Notes: generated by a model not told the origin, from the sequence alone. Shown: positions 1 through 9,207, counted from the stretch's first letter. The stretch: DNA of 64,000 nucleotides from Romanomermis culicivorax (GCA_963922205.1 CAWUHX010000083.1:310001-374000); one strand, 5' to 3'. Numbers and translations: made by a program.

Positions 1-157
1 GGGGGGAGGGAAGTTTGCCTAGCTAATAAAGCTGAAGATGTCGCTTCAAGCTTTATATAGCTAGCCTAAATAGGAAAGTCATGTGATATATCAACAGAGA
101 TTGTGTACTCATTTGCACTGATCACAGGATCAGTCCCAGCGCCAGCCGCGGGGAGGC
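1..157. other. Left flank of the Polinton, no gene seen
   Basis: This is host or older repeat sequence outside the Polinton terminal repeat. It opens with a G-rich run and has no open frame that looks coding. The last bases before the terminal repeat do not match the bases just outside the right repeat, so no target-site duplication is visible. Confidence 0.5.
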
Positions 158-200
158 TAGTACACGTGTGGCGCCAGTACTTTCATAGAAAGTACCCACA
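158..200 (+). repeat. Polinton left terminal inverted repeat (43 bp)
   Basis: Reverse-complement identity to 13361-13403 over 43 bases. The element proper probably begins with AG at 159-160, as is usual for Polintons. The repeat is built from consecutive palindromes: ACACGTGT, GGCGCC and then GTACTTTC-ATA-GAAAGTAC. Confidence 0.93.
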
Positions 201-273
201 AATTGGAGAATATTCATGCAGTATTCAAGTCATATAAATCAGAAGTCTTGTACCAAACATACTAGCCTGATGT

Positions 274-433
274 CAGACTGTTATTGGCTACTCACAATGC
301 ACCCAACATCATGCATACACATACAAGCATGCTCAACTCCAGGCCGTCATTGGCTCCTCACCAAGCACCTGGAACCCAGCATAGATTTGCGTGGCACTAG
401 ACCGTCAGTGGCTCCTCACCATGCATCTAGCAC
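274..433 (+). repeat. Subterminal imperfect tandem repeat, three copies
   Basis: Three copies of a unit containing a GACCGTCATTGGCTCCTCAC-like core begin near 274, 340 and 397, spaced about 57-66 bases apart. A 98-codon open frame runs through them but looks like a by-product of the repeat rather than a gene. Subterminal repeats in mobile elements often bind element proteins, which is inference here. The rest of 201-642 shows no gene. Confidence 0.6.
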
Positions 434-642
434 CTTGCTAAATTCACAAATTCAAACAGGACAACTGACAATTCATCTTTCTACTGCTGACATACTCTCT
501 TCTTTGTGTTAAAGTAAAAATGTCTGCATAGTAGACATGTTAATATAAAATATAGTCGGAGAAAAATAAATGAAAAAAAAGGAAAAAACGGAATGAAGTA
601 AATTCACAAAATTATCAAACTTACCCGGTGTAAGAAAAAATC

Positions 643-3600
643 TTACAGATCTAATGGTACAGTTGTTATACCATCATCTAGAACTTTTCGCTTTATGTAC
701 AGATAAGGTAGACCCCGTTTCTGCTGTATGTATGTCCACATTTTACTATCTCCCATCATTCTGAATCCTATATTTTCTCCATTCCAGCATTCTTGAGTTT
801 CTAAGACAGAGACATATTTGTCAAAACTGAGGGTATTGGTCTTTTTCATAACCCTTTTACAACTTAGCTTCTGGCTCCCTTCTCCTATTCCCATATATGT
901 TTTGGCAGACAAACAGCACATTGCTGTGCCTGCCCACTCTACTTTCAGTAAGCCAGGAGTTCTCTTGTCATCTAGCTTAGTCACAAACCATTTCGGGTAG
1001 ACTTGTGTCATAAATTGGTCTTTCAATTCTGGTCTAACTGTATTCAAAAGATTATCAGTTGATATTGCAAGGTAGATACTATCAGTGTCCGTTTCCATAC
1101 ACTGATAACATGCAGGGTCGAAATACTTTTGTAAAATATCATAAAAAAATTCTAACATGTGAATTTTTGCCCAATTGTATACTGATAGACCAACTACAAT
1201 TGGTAAGTCCAGGACTATTTCTCTTTTACGCGGTGAACTTCATAGCAGTTTTCTGTGACACATTTGATCTTGTTAATGTATGGACTTAGACTAAGTTCAG
1301 CAGCCCTCTTGTAATCTGTATAGAAAACATCAACATGTTTTTCTTTATTTGTCAATGTCTTTCCATATCCAGTATTTCCAAGAAGCTTGAAAGTGTCTGC
1401 AATCATGGAGAGATCAGGGTTAGAATCACCCTCTTGTCTATGCCTGGTGACTTTATCCTTGAATTCTTTGAAAGGGGTTGTCTTATCAAACTGGATGACT
1501 TCATAGATTTTTTCAAGTATCAGACCATGTTTCACCAAGAATTGTACCATGGGGGTAGAAAGCAAGATCTCTTTTCCAAAATAACTGCTAATGAGGTTCT
1601 TCCTCGGCTGATTGAGCTGATTTATTCTTTCAGCATACTCTTTCATGAGGTTACCAGCATCGTTCCTACCCACTTCAGCATGTTTTATAATAGGAGGAAA
1701 GTCTGCATATGTTTCTTTGAGGTGATCAGGGGTATAAATATCAACTTTAATGAAGCCAAAGACTGCACCATCAAGAATAGCTTGCTCCATAGAGTTTATA
1801 GCAACATATTTTTGGAACTGATATCGTCGGAAAAAATTGGGGCATGATTTTGTTCTATTCTTAATATATTCCTGGCGTTGTTCAACCCATTGGCACTCCC
1901 AGATAGTAATCAGATTATAACCTAATGATCTAATATAGGCTTCTTTTTCCAGCCTGTTCTTATGTTCTAAATCACTATCTTTTTGCTGGTTGATTTTACT
2001 AAGAGAACAATTGTGGCAATGCCAATAGCATCCATAGAATTCATAGATGCAGTTGGTATCTTGACAATATCCATCAACAGGCAAGTGCTTTGAACCAATA
2101 CACTTTTCTTTGCCATTCCCAAGGCTTTGTATAGGATGGCCAATTTTCCAAGATTCCTGTTCAAGCCATTCAATAGAGATTTTTTTGGCGCTATGCACTT
2201 TTTGGAATCTGTTTCCATCTAGCACCCAGTGATCGAAAAACCCTGTTGGTGTAGGCATGGATTGGGCCCAGAGGTAAAGAGCATTGAAATCCAGACCGAT
2301 GATGGTTTTCACTGGTTTTTCTGGGTTGTTCCTAATGAAGGTCTTATCTCTAATTGCCAATCGAGTCATCACCATAGCCAGCCCACCTCTCATGCTGGAC
2401 TTTAGAGAATAATATACATCCTTTGTTTTTTCAGAAAAAAGAGAAAACTGAGTATCTGGTATACTCCTAAACAAGTATCTTTCAGTTACACCAGGCAAAG
2501 ACATGGCCTCTCTAAAAATATCAATACCAAATTGACCCCAATACAATTTAGCCATTGTACTTGTTGCTTCCAGGAAGGGCACAACATCACGCAAATTGTA
2601 GAAGACCAAGAAATCTTTTAATGTCTGCATCTGGTTGGTTGCCCAATACTGTTGGCACATTTCATAATCTTCTTCGGAGATTGTCTCTTTCCTAAGGGTA
2701 CTATAGAAAGCTTCACGTGGAGGTAATGCAGTATCATTCAGTTTGTCAAAACAGTCAAGATATTCATAAGGGAATTTAGCTTTTAAAAGACTAGCCCCAT
2801 ATGCTTTCATGAAACTATCCAGGCTAAAACCTGGAGCAACATATAGGGATATATCGAGGAATTTGAGATTGTCTGTTGATAAGCAAAGAAAAGTGCCATT
2901 CCTCAATATGGCTTTGGGCCATTGCTTTTCCCCATCCCCCCTAACTTGTTGGACCAACTTTGGAAATATGTTTCTTTTAATGAGATTAATATCATACTTA
3001 CCTGAATTGAAACCCAAGCAAGTTAGTTGTGAACAATACCTTTGAAGACGATTCTTAACTGCTATAATTGAGCTGAGATAGCCCTTTTCTCGCCTAAAAT
3101 CTTTTTTTTTTATTCTCCAGTTCCAGGACATAAGCCTTGATATCTTCCAAATGAGCCTCAATTCGCTCAAAAACATGGGCATACTTTTCAGTCAAGAGCT
3201 TTTTCTGATGAAAGCTGATCAATTCCAAGTGACTTAACATCTTCTGAACCAAAGTATTGGCATCTTTCTCTACAAAACAAATTGGCTCAAAACCAGGAAT
3301 ATTGGTTGCTATAGCCCAAGATACTGGCCAATGTTGTGCTGTGAAAATCAATTTTTCAGAATTCTGTTGTGGGTGCTTGACCAGTATTGCTTCAAAATCA
3401 AACACTGCAAAAAAAGGACAAAAATGGTCCTCAGTGTCTACAATAATATTTAGTTCTTCCAACTGTTCAAAAACTGACTTTTTCACATGATACACACCTC
3501 CTGGAAATTTATGTACAGTTTCTCCTCTTTGACAATGATTTTCAGTATGATTGTTAAGCTTTTCTCTTTTTTTAAATAACCAGCTACAGCACAAGCATGA

Positions 3601-4833
3601 GTATCTTTTTGCGTACTGGTCTAAATTAACAATGTAGCTATAGTGAGCTGCATAATTTTCAGAAAATGAAACGTCTAAATTCAAAAGTTTGTTACTCCTT
3701 TGAACAACACTTTTCCAGCAGACTGCAATATTTGTGGTCTCATCTATATGAAATACTTGGATATCCACGTGGAACAATTGTTCAATTAGTTTTAGGTCAG
3801 TATATGGAACACCTGCGAAATTGTCTATCAAGGCTTCTATTTTCTTTTTCTGACAGTACTTCATGAAGAGACCAAAAACAAAAAACTTATCCCCAAAGTC
3901 CCCAGTTAGGCATTGAGCTGAACATCGAAATAAGCACAGGTTATCATTAAATTTATTATGCTGTCTATCTTGTGTCATTCCAATAAGATTATGCCGCTGA
4001 TGGGCTATATTATCAGGCAAAAGGAAGTTCTTACATCCCGCAACAAACCCATGCTGTGGTATTACATGAAACTCTATATTAGTTATAAAGTATAGAGCCC
4101 ACTTGGTATCTGGTCGAGTAAACTTTTGCTCAAAATCGATGTTTTTCATAGTTTCAGTCAGCTGTTTTACATTTTCACCATTCTTAATCAGTACAGGGTT
4201 ATCTAACAAGGTAAAATTATTATGACAGGCATACCAATATTTTACCTCACCTGTTTCTCAGTTTTTCAGGAGACATCCAATAGCCCCATTGATCCGAAAG
4301 CATTTTTGCTCCTTGTTATAAATATCAACCAACATTGCATAAAAATTACCATTGAATGAAGCCCATTCATAGTTGTAAGTATGATCAAGTAAATTGGTTG
4401 TAGATTCCTTAGTTTGGATGAGTCGCTGATATTGTTCAATTGCCTTTTTTGCATCATCGGGGTATTCTTCCATATTATCAATTTCGAATTTGTCTCCTGT
4501 AGGCTCCGCATTATTGTCTACTGTAATACTTGAGGAAGAAGTTGTTCCTTGTTTCACATTAGGCTGTACTTCTAGACATGACCGAGTATGGTCCTTTTTC
4601 AGAAGTTCAGTGAAATCTGAGAAACCTTTTCCACAATATAAACAAATGGTGTCTGTATGTTTGACATTCAAATGCCTACTAAGATTCTTCTTTTGCGAAA
4701 AAATGGCTGAACATTGTGGACACCTAAATCGAAGTCCATTATGGTATGAATCCATATGCTGTTTTAGATACCATTTTTCAGAGAATTGCTTTCCACATTC
4801 CATACAATTAATGTGTGTCTCCATAATAATCAA
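643..4833 (-). CDS. POLB: Polinton family-B DNA polymerase with N-terminal zinc fingers, interrupted
   Basis: Replicative, presumably protein-primed, DNA polymerase of the element. The gene starts at 4833 and reads leftward. The N-terminus has C2H2-type fingers (C-x2-C ... H-x4-H near residues 10-31 and a second just after). Exonuclease motifs follow: FDFEA (exo I), GFNSGKYD (exo II) and YNLRD (exo III). Polymerase motif A is DFNALYLWA, motif B is KLLGNTGYGK and motif C is ETDTDSIYL, so all catalytic motifs are present. The reading frame is broken three times: an in-frame TGA at 4258-4260, a frame change at the ten-base T run near 3102-3111, and another frame change near 1226-1232 at a short A run. 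Frame is kept across the TGA, so that break is a single nonsense codon and not an intron. The two frame changes sit in homopolymers and could be assembly errors. Divergently oriented from the integrase and capsid genes. Confidence 0.93.
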
Positions 4834-5448
4834 TAACAGAAAATTTTAATACAAATTTGCAGAGGTCACCTTCCTTCAAGTTGATAGAAATCACAAATGA
4901 GCTTACTCAAATTTTTTCTGCTTTTATACTTTCCTTGGTAAGATTACTGTGGGCTGATTTGGAACAGCAAAACCTACTGATCAATCCCATCAAATGTCAC
5001 TTTTTCTGATGATTCATGCTGAAAATAAACTGTTTTTTTCTGATTTTTTCTTATCTCACTTTTTGATCTGCCTTTCAAGTCAAATTTAATCAAAATGCAC
5101 ATATAAAAACTTTCTTGCTTACGTCACTTTTCTTTAGACAAGCAGTCACCTTATGAGTCATTTTCCCAACTATCTTTGTATAAAAGTATTTCTTGAGTTT
5201 TAGCTAGCCTTGATTCACAACAATGAGCATGTGAATCACTTAAGCTTCTAATACTGTACTTCACTGCTCTCTAAATTTGATCTCTTTGCTACTTTCACTA
5301 GTGGAAAAATATGCCAGATTTAACCATCTTTTCATCTACATAAAATGTTTCATGTAGTGGGAAGGTTTTCAATCAATAAAGTTTAGGTAAATAAACAACA
5401 ACTGACTCTCTTTGAAAATTGATTGGGTGTTTTTTATGTATTGCTGGC
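4834..5448. promoter_or_regulatory. Divergent intergenic region between POLB and the rightward genes
   Basis: A 615-base AT-rich gap between the polymerase start and the first rightward promoter motif. It holds TATAAAAACTT at 5102 and TATAAAAGTAT at 5179 on the plus strand, similar to the motif seen before other element genes, but no open frame of note follows them. It probably carries the divergent early/late control signals and possibly an internal origin, which is inference. Confidence 0.45.
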
Positions 5449-5459
5449 TATAAAAGTTG
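5449..5459 (+). promoter_or_regulatory. TATAAAAGTTG promoter motif before the 71-aa membrane protein
   Basis: Exact TATAAAAGTTG, 38 bases ahead of the ATG at 5487. It is the first of a series of near-identical motifs across the element. Confidence 0.7.
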
Positions 5460-5486
5460 GCTGGCTCTCTAAAATGAAGAAAAAAA

Positions 5487-5702
5487 ATGGATGCTAACCA
5501 CACTATTGAACATTTTCTTGCTTGTCTGGAAAGGCATAATGGGAAAACAGTTTTTACTGAGATATGGTATTGTGTGGCTCTATTGGCTATACTAACAATA
5601 CTGACTCTATTGAAATTGTTAAGGAGATATTTGGAGAACCTGTTCACCGAAAAACCTAAAACTAGTACAAAAAGTGTCAGATTCAATCTTGCAGATGTAT
5701 AA
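5487..5702 (+). CDS. Small single-pass membrane protein of the Polinton (71 aa)
   Basis: Function not recognised. The protein has a polar N-terminus, a hydrophobic stretch at about residues 27-43 rich in Leu, Ile and Ala followed by a basic LLRRYL segment, and a Lys/Ser/Thr-rich tail. This looks like one transmembrane helix with a positive flank. It is the first rightward gene, has a perfect TATAAAAGTTG upstream, and its stop lies just ahead of the integrase start. A short membrane protein in a virus-like element could sit in an internal virion membrane or act during exit, which is speculation. Confidence 0.6.
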   Translation: MDANHTIEHFLACLERHNGKTVFTEIWYCVALLAILTILTLLKLLRRYLENLFTEKPKTSTKSVRFNLADV

Positions 5703-5713
5703 ATAAAAGTTTG
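5698..5713 (+). promoter_or_regulatory. Degenerate TATAAATAAAAGTTTG motif before the integrase
   Basis: An expanded version of the element motif that overlaps the stop of the previous gene and lies 24 bases before the integrase ATG at 5722. Confidence 0.45.
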
Positions 5714-5721
5714 ACAGCAGC

Positions 5722-6786
5722 ATGCTTGAAAAAATGGACAAGCTCTTTGAAAGCATATACTTCAACCCAAGTACAGGGTATTGTAGTGTTCAGAACCTGT
5801 TACGACAGGCAAAAGCTAGTAATCCCAGGGTCACTCTGCATTCTGTTAAGGAATGGTTACAGAAACAGCCAACATATACTGTACACAAGTATGCTAGGCG
5901 CCATTACCCCAGGAATAATGTTCTAGTTACTGATATTGATGAACAGTGGCAAATGGATCTTGCAGACCTCAGTTCACTCGCCAGGCATAATGATGGATAC
6001 AAATTCCTTTTAAATTGTATAGATGTCCTGTCAAAATTTGCATGGTCTGTACCCTTGAAAAATAAAAATACATCATCTATTTTGCATGCCTTTCAAACAA
6101 TTTTGAAATCTGGCAGAAAGCCACAAAAAATACAGACTGATGCTGGTACAGAGTTCACAAACAAAGCCTTCCAGGCCTTATTAAAGAAACTTGGCATTAG
6201 TTTTTTCATAACTGCTAGTGAAACTAAGGCTAGCATTGTTGAGCGGTTCAATAGAACTTTAAAGGAAAGAATGTGGCATCATTTTACTCAAAATAATACA
6301 TACAAGTACCTAAACATTCTACCCCACCTGCTATGCTCTTACAACTCGACTAGGCATAGGACCATAGGTGTTGCTCCCATTGATGTTACTGATGAGAATA
6401 AAGCTGAAATTGTTGAAAAGCTTTTCAGGAAATGTAAGTATAGTTTACAACTTAAACTGGTCCCTGGTGACAAGGTACGCATAAGCAAAGTCAAAAGGAC
6501 TTTTGAGAAGGGTTACACTCCCAATTGGAGTGATGAAGTTTTTGTGATTCGTGAGCAAAAAGCTAGATATCCTCCTGTATATACGGTAGAAGATCAGCTG
6601 GGAGAAGTCATACAGGGTGTATTTTATGAGCCAGAATTACAGAAAGTTGATGAGATTACAGATGTCTGCATTATAGAAAAGATTATATGGAAGAGAAAAA
6701 GGGCTGGGAAAACTGAATACTTTGTTAAATGGAAGGGTCACCCAGATAAATTCAATAGTTGGGTGACAGATTTGATAAAACTATAG
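5722..6786 (+). CDS. INT: Retroviral-type DDE integrase with C-terminal chromodomain
   Basis: Catalyses insertion of the linear element into chromosomes. The 354-residue protein has an N-terminal helical region. The RNase-H-like core carries acidic residues at D79 (context WQMDLADL), D140 (QTDAGTEF) and E174 (SIVERFNRTLKERM), with 33 residues between the last two. The SH3-like region (PGDKVRISK) lies at about 233-290, and a C-terminal chromodomain reads YFVKWKGHPDKFNSW at about 330-346. The catalytic triad looks intact. Chromodomains on integrases can bind histone marks and steer integration, as known for chromoviruses, and the same role is inferred here. The ATG at 5722 is preferred over the overlapping frame at 5711, which runs out quickly. 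Confidence 0.96.
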   Translation: MLEKMDKLFESIYFNPSTGYCSVQNLLRQAKASNPRVTLHSVKEWLQKQPTYTVHKYARRHYPRNNVLVTDIDEQWQMDLADLSSLARHNDGYKFLLNCIDVLSKFAWSVPLKNKNTSSILHAFQTILKSGRKPQKIQTDAGTEFTNKAFQALLKKLGISFFITASETKASIVERFNRTLKERMWHHFTQNNTYKYLNILPHLLCSYNSTRHRTIGVAPIDVTDENKAEIVEKLFRKCKYSLQLKLVPGDKVRISKVKRTFEKGYTPNWSDEVFVIREQKARYPPVYTVEDQLGEVIQGVFYEPELQKVDEITDVCIIEKIIWKRKRAGKTEYFVKWKGHPDKFNSWVTDLIKL

Positions 6787-6852
6787 CTACAGTATGAAAA
6801 TTAAACAATGATTTGCAGGTCTAAAAATTTTTATATGTGCCTGATATTTCAG

Positions 6853-6860
6853 TATATAAG
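6853..6860 (+). promoter_or_regulatory. TATATAAG element before the micro-ORF and zinc-binding gene
   Basis: TATATAAG followed by CAACTT, 45 bases before the ATG at 6898. It is a weaker match to the element motif. Confidence 0.45.
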
Positions 6861-6897
6861 CAACTTCAAAATTATTTCAATCATTTGATTAACTAGA

Positions 6898-6963
6898 ATG
6901 GAATCGAAAAAAGTTAAAGCTCCTATTGAACTCTGTGCTCGAAACTTGCCAAGAGCCATGTAA
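6898..6963 (+). CDS. 21-codon micro-ORF upstream of the zinc-binding gene
   Basis: A short frame, Lys-rich at its start and ending in NLPRAM, opens 45 bases after a TATA-like element and stops six bases before the next ATG at 6970. It could be a leader peptide or uORF controlling the downstream gene, a separate micropeptide, or chance. No homologue is recognised. Confidence 0.3.
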   Translation: MESKKVKAPIELCARNLPRAM

Positions 6964-6969
6964 CCCTTA

Positions 6970-7173
6970 ATGATCGAACTGTGTTACTTTTGTCAAAAGA
7001 ACAGCTCTGAACGGGAGTGTTTCCAGTTGTCTCAGGGCAAAACATTCTTTACTATTGAAATGTGCCCAAAATGTCTAGAATACAATAAGGCATTGCAGGA
7101 AGCTGGCACTGCTGTACTAAAGAAACAGTTAGCTGATAGACAGGCACTCATCTTGAAGCCTACAGTAAACTAG
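6970..7173 (+). CDS. Small zinc-binding (double CxxC) protein, 67 aa
   Basis: Cys pairs at C5/C8 and C32/C35 (CYFC and CPKC), separated by a beta-rich stretch, form a zinc-ribbon or treble-clef pattern. A charged helical tail follows. Specific function is unknown; small zinc proteins of this type in DNA viruses are often nucleic-acid-binding regulators, which is inference. It sits between the integrase and a 110-residue protein and shares its leader with the 21-codon micro-ORF. Confidence 0.6.
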   Translation: MIELCYFCQKNSSERECFQLSQGKTFFTIEMCPKCLEYNKALQEAGTAVLKKQLADRQALILKPTVN

Positions 7174-7212
7174 TGAAATGGGATTTGCAAGTATTCTGTA
7201 ACATTTTTTATG

Positions 7213-7223
7213 TATATAAGTTG
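7213..7223 (+). promoter_or_regulatory. TATATAAGTTG motif before the 110-aa gene
   Basis: Differs from the element consensus at a few positions and lies 73 bases before the ATG at 7286. Confidence 0.55.
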
Positions 7224-7285
7224 TAAATTCTCCTTAGTCTTCAGTCTTCAAACTTTTCCTTCTACAGTTTAGTCACTTTTTCAAA

Positions 7286-7618
7286 ATGGAAGGTATTTTT
7301 TTAAATGTTGCACTGAGTATGGGCACTTTTCTCAAAAGACCTTATACTCAAAAAGATGTGGCCAGATATGCCTCATATTTTTGGGATCGAATAAATGATG
7401 ACTACAAGCGTGAATGGAAGATTTTGGCTAAAGTGGCCAATGAGCTGGATCATCATATGGGTAAGAGAAAACTGACTGGGTTTTGGCATTTTGCCAAGGC
7501 ACTAGAGGGTTTGATGAAAACTTGTAGTGCCGGACCCCTTCTTTTTGAGATCTGGATGAATCTTACTCCAGAGGCTGTACAAAAAAATGATGATGAAGGT
7601 ATAGATATACCCTATTAA
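7286..7618 (+). CDS. Uncharacterised Polinton protein, 110 aa
   Basis: Not recognised. A soluble, predominantly helical protein rich in Lys, Trp and aromatic residues (YASYFWDRIND, KLTGFWHFAKALEGL), with an acidic C-terminus. It has its own TATA-like motif upstream and is followed by a very A-rich spacer. Its position between the regulatory-type small genes and the ATPase suggests an accessory role. Confidence 0.6.
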   Translation: MEGIFLNVALSMGTFLKRPYTQKDVARYASYFWDRINDDYKREWKILAKVANELDHHMGKRKLTGFWHFAKALEGLMKTCSAGPLLFEIWMNLTPEAVQKNDDEGIDIPY

Positions 7619-7742
7619 TATTGTAATAATTGTGAGTAAATATTGTAATAAAAAATAAAGACAAGAAAAAAATTAAAAGAGAAAAAAAAATTTAAAAAAA
7701 AAATCAAACCACAATTGCTGGTATTTCTAGCATGTTGCATGT
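7619..7742. other. A-rich spacer with polyadenylation-like signals
   Basis: Over 100 bases of almost pure A/T on the plus strand with AATAAA-like words (for example AAAATAAAG), directly after the 110-aa gene. It is probably the 3' end signal of the upstream transcript. No coding potential. Confidence 0.4.
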
Positions 7743-7753
7743 TATAAAAGTTG
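7743..7753 (+). promoter_or_regulatory. TATAAAAGTTG promoter motif before the ATPase
   Basis: Exact motif 31 bases before the ATG at 7774. It lies downstream of a nearer-5' ATG at 7732, which argues that translation starts at 7774. Confidence 0.7.
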
Positions 7754-7773
7754 AGAATCTATTGAAAAAAAAC

Positions 7774-8397
7774 ATGGCTATAAAATTTAATCACCCCTTT
7801 ACATGTATTGTTGCTGGCCCTACAAAAGCGAGTAAAACAACCTTTGTAAAGAATTTAGTACTAAATGTGAAGTACTTGATTGAACCGGTTCCTGAACAGA
7901 TTCACTGGTTCTTTAGTGAGAAGCAGCCAGTCTACAATGACTTGTCTGGCAGAGTCAACTTCTATCAGGGATTACCTGACATGAACTTGATTAGAGAGCT
8001 CGGTCCTGCACCCCAACTTGTTATACTAGATGATCTCATGCAGGAAATGGCTAAAAATAAGCACCTGGACATTCTTATTACTCGTGGATGTCATCACATG
8101 AATGTGTCTGTGATACACATTGTTCAAAATGTTTTCTTCGAGGGTCTAAGAACATCTAGAATAAATGCAGAGTACCTTGTTTTGATGAAGAATCCTGCAG
8201 ATAGGCTCCAAGTAAAAACTTTGGCAAGACAGTTGTTTCCTGATAAAGTAAAGTACTTTCTCGAGTCCTTCGAAGATGCCACGTTCAAACCATACAGTTA
8301 TATAACTATTGATCTTTCTCAAACAACACCTGATAAACTTAGACTCAGAGCTGATATTTTTTCAAAATTTTCCACGATATATGTGCCAAAAGTATAA
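7774..8397 (+). CDS. ATP: Genome-packaging ATPase, A32/FtsK-HerA type
   Basis: A 207-residue P-loop ATPase expected to drive DNA into the capsid. The Walker A loop is GPTKASKTTF near residues 15-24, and Walker B is LVILDDLM near residue 83-90. A downstream helix-rich region with ITRGCHH and HIVQN matches the sensor part of this family. The frame is open from 7732, but the promoter motif at 7743-7753 lies after that ATG, and the ATG at 7774 opens a protein that begins with the first beta strand, as usual. The stop is fused to the next TATAAAAGTTG motif. Intact as read. Confidence 0.95.
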   Translation: MAIKFNHPFTCIVAGPTKASKTTFVKNLVLNVKYLIEPVPEQIHWFFSEKQPVYNDLSGRVNFYQGLPDMNLIRELGPAPQLVILDDLMQEMAKNKHLDILITRGCHHMNVSVIHIVQNVFFEGLRTSRINAEYLVLMKNPADRLQVKTLARQLFPDKVKYFLESFEDATFKPYSYITIDLSQTTPDKLRLRADIFSKFSTIYVPKV

Positions 8398-8403
8398 AAG
8401 TTG
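8393..8403 (+). promoter_or_regulatory. TATAAAAGTTG promoter motif overlapping the ATPase stop
   Basis: Exact motif; its TAA is also the ATPase stop codon. It lies 36 bases before the ATG at 8429. Confidence 0.7.
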
Positions 8404-8428
8404 TCTATTCTTGAGTTTTATAGTCAAA

Positions 8429-8773
8429 ATGCCTTGTGATCATCTTAGACATAATATTGATTACATCAGGGTACTAGCTAAGGCTAAACCCAAGCAACGT
8501 AAAGCTATTATTAGCACCGCTGATCCTGAACTGATACTTTGTTTGTGTGAATGTATACTCAACTTCCTCGAAGGCAATATAAAAGTTGACAAAAAAACCT
8601 TGAATAAATTAAGTTCCCACAAGGGACATTTACGAGTATTAGCAGATGAGAAAACAAGTCTCAGCAAAAGACGAGACATTCTAGAACAAAAAGGTGGATT
8701 TTTGCCTGTATTGTTGGCACCAATCTTAGGAATAGCTGGACAATTACTAGCTGATGCAATTATAAAAAGATGA
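8429..8773 (+). CDS. Polinton virion-type protein with Gly/hydrophobic C-terminus, 114 aa
   Basis: The N-terminal half is basic and helical (RVLAKAKPKQRKAII, then an ECILNFLEG segment). The C-terminus after residue 88 is a Gly-Gly start followed by a hydrophobic stretch (FLPVLLAPILGIAG). This layout recurs in Polinton/adintovirus genomes next to the packaging ATPase and resembles small precursor core/membrane-active proteins, with GG-phi positions suitable for the adenain-like protease. The upstream ATG at 8309 lies inside the ATPase gene and before the TATA motif, so 8429 is the better start. The stop overlaps the next ATG as ATGA. Confidence 0.75.
   Translation: MPCDHLRHNIDYIRVLAKAKPKQRKAIISTADPELILCLCECILNFLEGNIKVDKKTLNKLSSHKGHLRVLADEKTSLSKRRDILEQKGGFLPVLLAPILGIAGQLLADAIIKR
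8578..8588 (+). promoter_or_regulatory. Intragenic TATAAAAGTTG motif
   Basis: Exact motif inside the 114-aa gene, 192 bases before the ATG at 8770. It may serve the downstream gene, which otherwise has only a weak TATAAAAAG directly abutting its start. Confidence 0.45.
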
Positions 8774-9192
8774 TGCATACAAATAAAATGATTCTTGTAC
8801 CGCATGACATTGGTCATAGGGAGGATATAGCAGCTAATGTAATGACTGCTTTGGATAAAGAAATGAATGACATTTTAACTAATAAGTCATTGCCCTCTGA
8901 CAGAAAGATAATCTTATACAATCAAGTGTTGCACAGATATAGGCAGGCTACGCAGGATCAAACCAGACCTTATGAGTTGACTGTTAGTGAATCTGTTGCA
9001 GAACACCCTAGTCCTGATCTGGAAGAAATAACACCGAAGCAAACAAAGCCAGACACTGCTGAAAGCACTGTTGATGTTACCCCGAGAAAAGATGTGCTGT
9101 ATGAAAAAACTATGAAAATTGTACCAAAAAAGTTGCATAGTCAAGCTAAAATGTTATATGATTATGCTAAAGATAATCCACACATGGAGTGA
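8770..9192 (+). CDS. Polinton virion-associated protein, N-terminal part ending at an in-frame TGA
   Basis: A 140-residue frame with a charged helical N-terminus (ALDKEMNDILTN, LPSDRKIILYNQVLHRYRQ), an acidic, Pro/Thr-rich middle and a basic C-terminus. The helical region resembles a conserved Polinton protein encoded just before the capsid genes. The TGA at 9190-9192 is followed in the same frame by the ORF at 9208-9498, and the two halves together resemble one protein of the family. This TGA is therefore probably a nonsense mutation, although two separate proteins or readthrough remain possible. The start overlaps the previous stop (ATGA). Confidence 0.7.
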   Translation: MMHTNKMILVPHDIGHREDIAANVMTALDKEMNDILTNKSLPSDRKIILYNQVLHRYRQATQDQTRPYELTVSESVAEHPSPDLEEITPKQTKPDTAESTVDVTPRKDVLYEKTMKIVPKKLHSQAKMLYDYAKDNPHME

Positions 9193-9207
9193 TCAGATAA
9201 AGGGGAA

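Noticed and set aside
216-512. 98-codon open frame near the left end of the Polinton
   Set aside because: It runs through the three subterminal tandem repeats, has no promoter motif like the other genes and shows no protein-like pattern.
3094-4833. Introns in the Polinton polymerase
   Set aside because: Frame continuity across the TGA and frame changes at homopolymers explain the breaks without splice signals.
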